From assembly GCA_963732365.1 (NCBI GenBank), contig CAVSZC010000001.1, positions 310,001 to 374,000 of the forward strand: DNA of 64,000 bases, in the 5' to 3' direction. Shown here one piece after another: positions 61,350-64,000 of the stretch. Under the pieces are notes generated by a model. It ran no database searches, was not told where the DNA came from, and saw only the letters and a list, made by a program, of their open reading frames with translations. The DNA comes from SR-FBR-E99 sp963732365 (lineage in GTDB: Bacteria > Bacteroidota > Bacteroidia > Bacteroidales > VadinHA17). The position numbers and the translations under genes were made by a program. Each line of letters opens with the position of its first letter. Within the stretch, counting starts at the first letter, position 1.

Positions 61350-61410
61350 CTCCAGACCTTCAGACTTCAGACCTTCAGACTTTAGACCTTAGACCTTCAG
61401 ACATCAGACC
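61350..61410. repeat. CTTCAGAC-type repeat before accC
   Basis: Eight units of seven or eight bases around TTCAGAC, ending 7 bp before the accC ATG, so the array would be in the transcript leader or ribosome-binding region. Confidence 0.8.
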
Positions 61411-61417
61411 AACGAAA

Positions 61418-62926
61418 ATGAAAAAGATAAAGAGAATACTGATAGCCAACCGAGGAGAAATTGCGATCCGCATCATGAGGACGGCAAAGGCCATGGGGAT
61501 AAAGTGCGTTGCTGTGCGTACTGCCGTGGAGCCGAACGCGATGTATCTCTCAATGGCTGACATCATTCATGATGATGATGAGGATGCATCTGAGATACCG
61601 GTCTTTCTTGACGTCGAGAAGCTTATCTCCGTTGCTCTTGCAACCAAATGTGACGCGGTGCATCCGGGTTACGGCTTTCTTGCCGAGAACGCCTATTTTG
61701 CTGACAGGTGCCAGGTGAACGGCATCATTTTCATAGGGCCTTCGCATGATGCAATATACAAGATGGGCAACAAAACCGTCGCACGTCAGATAGCACTGAA
61801 GCACAAGATACCCATGGCAATGGGCAGTCCGGGAAGCATCGCCGATGAAGACGAGGCACTGGTCCATGCAACAAGGATAGGCTATCCCGTTATCATCAAG
61901 GCTGCCTCTGGAGGAGGAGGACGCGGCATGCGCATAGTACGCCATGCATCAGAAATGGAGAAGATGTTTACCCTTGCCAGCCGTGAGGCTGAGAAGGCAT
62001 TCAATGACCCCAGTGTCTTTATAGAGAAATACATCGAAAATCCAAAACATATTGAGTTTCAGATCCTTGGTGACCAGCATGGAAATATCATCCATCTGGG
62101 TGAGAGGGAGTGTTCCATCCAGAGGAAACACCAGAAGCTGCTTGAGGAAGCCCCCTCTCCTGCCCTTGACGAGGAGCTCAGAAAAACCATGGGTGATACG
62201 GCAGTGCAGATAGCCAGAGCAGTGAGCTACTATTCGGCAGGAACAGTTGAGTTCCTTCTCGACTCAGACCGTAACTTCTATTTCATGGAGATGAATACCC
62301 GTATCCAGGTTGAGCATCCTGTTACTGAGATGATCACCGGAATAGACCTTATTGAACAGCAGATACGGATAGCCATGGGCGAGGAGCTGAAGATACGTCA
62401 GGAAGATGTCAGACTTACCGGCTGGGCAATAGAATGCCGCATCAATGCCGAGGATGTTCAGGCAGGCTTCGCCCCTTCACCGGGCAGGATAGAAAAGATC
62501 AGCTTCCCGGAGGAGCCTGGGATAAGGGTTGACACAGGCGTCAGGGCAGGTTCATCAATCGTTGCAAGCTACGACTCGATGATCGCAAAACTGATTGTCA
62601 CCGGGAAAGACCGCCATGAGGCTGTCGTGAACACGAAAAAGGCTCTCGACAAGGTGTGGATCAAAGGCACCAAGACTACCCTCCCCTTCTTCCGCATGCT
62701 GATGCGAAACCACCTCTTCCAGGAGGGAACCTTCACCACCGCTTTTATTGAAAAGGATCTTGATAAATATTATAAACACGGTGAATATGAGGAGATGATA
62801 GCAGCATGGCTTGCGACAAAACTCTTCGTAGAGGAGAACCTTGATGACAAGAAAAACAATATCAGCTTTGACCAGGGTAGGGAGATCACCCCGTGGCTGC
62901 TGAGAAAGAGACTGACACAATTCTAA
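61418..62926 (+). CDS. accC: Biotin carboxylase subunit
   Basis: 502 aa. Biotin-carboxylase N-domain (RILIANRGEIAIRIMRTAKA), ATP-grasp domain with IIKAASGGGGRGMRIV and EYIENPKHIEFQILGD, and C-domain with NARIQVEHPVTEMITG-type residues (MEMNTRIQVEHPVTEM). Uses ATP and bicarbonate to charge biotin on the carrier. Seven bases before the BCCP gene. A 150-bp spacer of short repeats separates it from the beta subunit. Confidence 0.96.
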   Translation: MKKIKRILIANRGEIAIRIMRTAKAMGIKCVAVRTAVEPNAMYLSMADIIHDDDEDASEIPVFLDVEKLISVALATKCDAVHPGYGFLAENAYFADRCQVNGIIFIGPSHDAIYKMGNKTVARQIALKHKIPMAMGSPGSIADEDEALVHATRIGYPVIIKAASGGGGRGMRIVRHASEMEKMFTLASREAEKAFNDPSVFIEKYIENPKHIEFQILGDQHGNIIHLGERECSIQRKHQKLLEEAPSPALDEELRKTMGDTAVQIARAVSYYSAGTVEFLLDSDRNFYFMEMNTRIQVEHPVTEMITGIDLIEQQIRIAMGEELKIRQEDVRLTGWAIECRINAEDVQAGFAPSPGRIEKISFPEEPGIRVDTGVRAGSSIVASYDSMIAKLIVTGKDRHEAVVNTKKALDKVWIKGTKTTLPFFRMLMRNHLFQEGTFTTAFIEKDLDKYYKHGEYEEMIAAWLATKLFVEENLDDKKNNISFDQGREITPWLLRKRLTQF

Positions 62927-62933
62927 CCGATAC

Positions 62934-63467
62934 ATGATGAATGCCGAGAAGCCAGAACTGAAGAAACTGTTTGCCCTGTCGAGTGACGGGCGAAAGTACT
63001 CCTTCACACTCCCTCTTAAGAACGTCATCAGAATAGGAAAGAGGGACTATAATATAGAGCTCCGCGAAGATGAGAAGTACGGTATTCACGTGCTCTGGAA
63101 GAACAGGCGCTATCCTGTGGAGATTGTGCGCACAAAGCAGAACAGGTATGAGATACTGTTCAACGATATCAGTCATGTGTTCACCGTTGAGACACCTTTC
63201 GCCATGCAGCGTAAGAAGGTGCTGCACAGCGGAAAAGGGAAGAGTGACAAGCTCATTGTAAGGGCACCCATGCCGGGCAAGATCATTGACGTCATTGTCA
63301 GGGAGAACAGCCAGGTCCTGCGCGGTGAGGCGCTGGTAATACTGGAGGCAATGAAAATGCAGAATGAGATCCAGTCTGTTGTCAATGGCACCATCACCAA
63401 AATCGGTGTCAAACCCGGACAGAATGTCATGAAAGATGATATCCTGGCGGAGATTACGGTTAAATAA
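62934..63467 (+). CDS. Biotin carrier protein of acyl-CoA carboxylase
   Basis: 177 aa. The C-terminal biotinyl domain holds the EAMKMQNE motif (biotin on Lys141) and ends with PGQNVMKDDILAEI. The N-terminal 100 residues are a beta-rich linker seen in carriers of this operon type. Completes the three-subunit carboxylase. Confidence 0.94.
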   Translation: MMNAEKPELKKLFALSSDGRKYSFTLPLKNVIRIGKRDYNIELREDEKYGIHVLWKNRRYPVEIVRTKQNRYEILFNDISHVFTVETPFAMQRKKVLHSGKGKSDKLIVRAPMPGKIIDVIVRENSQVLRGEALVILEAMKMQNEIQSVVNGTITKIGVKPGQNVMKDDILAEITVK

Positions 63468-63504
63468 AGGCCGGCAGAAACTAAGACTTACCAAATAATA
63501 AAAA

Positions 63505-63533
63505 GTAACGACCCGCAATTTGCGGGTCACTAC
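63505..63533. repeat. Palindrome with 14-bp arms
   Basis: GTAACGACCCGCAA, one base, then TTGCGGGTCACTAC; two mispairs. Close relative of 33915-33945, here between convergent genes where it might also terminate both. Confidence 0.7.
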
Positions 63534-63548
63534 ATCTTATCCGATATC

Positions 63549-64000
63549 CTATTTGTTGACCGGTGCGTTTTTAAGGGTCGCCACCAGGAAATTCCAGAAC
63601 TTGCCGACTGACTCTATTTCAATCTTCTCATCCGGACTGTGAGGGAAGCGGATTGTGGGGCCAAAGCTTATCGAATCAAGTTTCGGATAGGCTCCCATGA
63701 TTATGCCGCACTCAAGACCTGCATGTATCGCCTTTATCTCTGGCACCTTACCGTAGAGCTTATTGTATGTAGCCTGCATGGCTGCAAGAATCGGACTCTC
63801 CATGTTGGGATTCCATCCGGGGTAGCTTCCTGTGAGATTAACGTCAGCGTCAATAAGGTGGAACCCTGCTGCTATCTGCCATGCCGTTGCCTCCTTGGCA
63901 GTGTCAACAGAGCTGCGGGTAAGACAGTATGCCTCGAACTTACCCTCCTTCACTCTGACAATGGCCAGGTTGTTTGATGTCTCAACCAGTCCCGGCATGC
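63549..64000 (-). CDS. pepD: M20 aminoacyl-histidine dipeptidase (PepD-like), partial
   Basis: C-terminal 150 residues; the gene runs off the window at 64000. Hallmarks are VETSNNLAIVRVKEG, IHAGLECGIIMGAYPKLDSI and SFGPTIRFPHSPDEKIEIES. The His/Glu pair of the latter belongs to the metal site. Splits Xaa-His dipeptides; cytoplasmic in relatives. Convergent with the biotin carrier gene. Confidence 0.93.
   Translation of the reverse strand, partial: MPGLVETSNNLAIVRVKEGKFEAYCLTRSSVDTAKEATAWQIAAGFHLIDADVNLTGSYPGWNPNMESPILAAMQATYNKLYGKVPEIKAIHAGLECGIIMGAYPKLDSISFGPTIRFPHSPDEKIEIESVGKFWNFLVATLKNAPVNK

Noticed and set aside
61261..61410. CRISPR array
   Set aside because: The units are 7-8 bp with no spacers; a tandem microsatellite instead.
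62886..63530. 214-codon minus-strand frame
   Set aside because: Antisense to the biotin carrier gene and runs through the palindrome at 63505; no protein features.

Overview
The window reads as a chromosomal segment of a member of the Bacteroidota (Bacteroidia, probably a Bacteroidales or Marinilabiliales relative). The signs are a SusC/SusD pair, a second TonB-dependent receptor paired with a surface lipoprotein, a PorE-like OmpA protein, DUF4293 and DUF5916 proteins, a PyrB/PyrI pair, and several start regions with the Bacteroidota minus-7 element TAnnTTTG. Species cannot be read from the sequence.

Layout. 55-5868: an accessory-looking signalling locus with an ECF-type sigma factor, a membrane-anchored TPR-CHAT caspase-like protease, an unlisted 45-residue double-glycine leader peptide, a membrane protein with an anti-sigma-like N-terminus and periplasmic TPRs, and a small orphan histidine kinase. 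5929-11334 (minus): surface 5'-nucleotidase, alkaline phosphatase, QueE and a PorE-like protein. 11536-15559 (plus): NamZ, a TauE/SafE exporter, a YigZ protein, PyrB and PyrI. A composite palindromic element follows, then DUF4293, DUF5916, a nucleoside phosphorylase, WecB, RNase Y, a structured non-coding RNA candidate (possibly 6S-like), ZapA and a coiled-coil partner. 23382-29083: M23 peptidase, nucleotidyltransferase, CutC-like protein, C69 dipeptidase and ribosomal protein L19. 29303-36767 (minus): a TonB receptor/lipoprotein pair and an AsmA protein with an unusual coiled-coil tail.

36909-40440: tRNA-Arg(ACG), a non-coding hairpin array, a TIR-TM-TolB_N-like-TPR protein, and a tRNA-Val relic broken by a palindrome. 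Near-identical direct repeats flank the TIR gene. 40441-47324: tricorn-like protease, heptaheme NapC/NirT-family cytochrome, glycosyltransferase and ChaN-like protein. 47434-53399: SusD, SusC and a ROK kinase. 53468-54826: an IS3-family element with a visible minus-1 frameshift site. 54880-59555: HAD phosphatase, then a GbsR/MarR regulator divergent from a sugar transporter, sugar kinase and SGNH esterase. 59708-63467: a three-subunit biotin-dependent acyl-CoA carboxylase. The window ends inside an M20 aminoacyl-histidine dipeptidase.

Most striking are the sigma/CHAT/GG-peptide/anti-sigma-like locus, whose topology suggests a protease-controlled transmembrane sigma switch without CRISPR; the repeat-bounded TIR module; the palindromes, one of which has destroyed a tRNA; and period-7 tandem repeats in intergenic DNA, two of which begin at stop codons. 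These are readings from sequence alone; no search or folding program was run.
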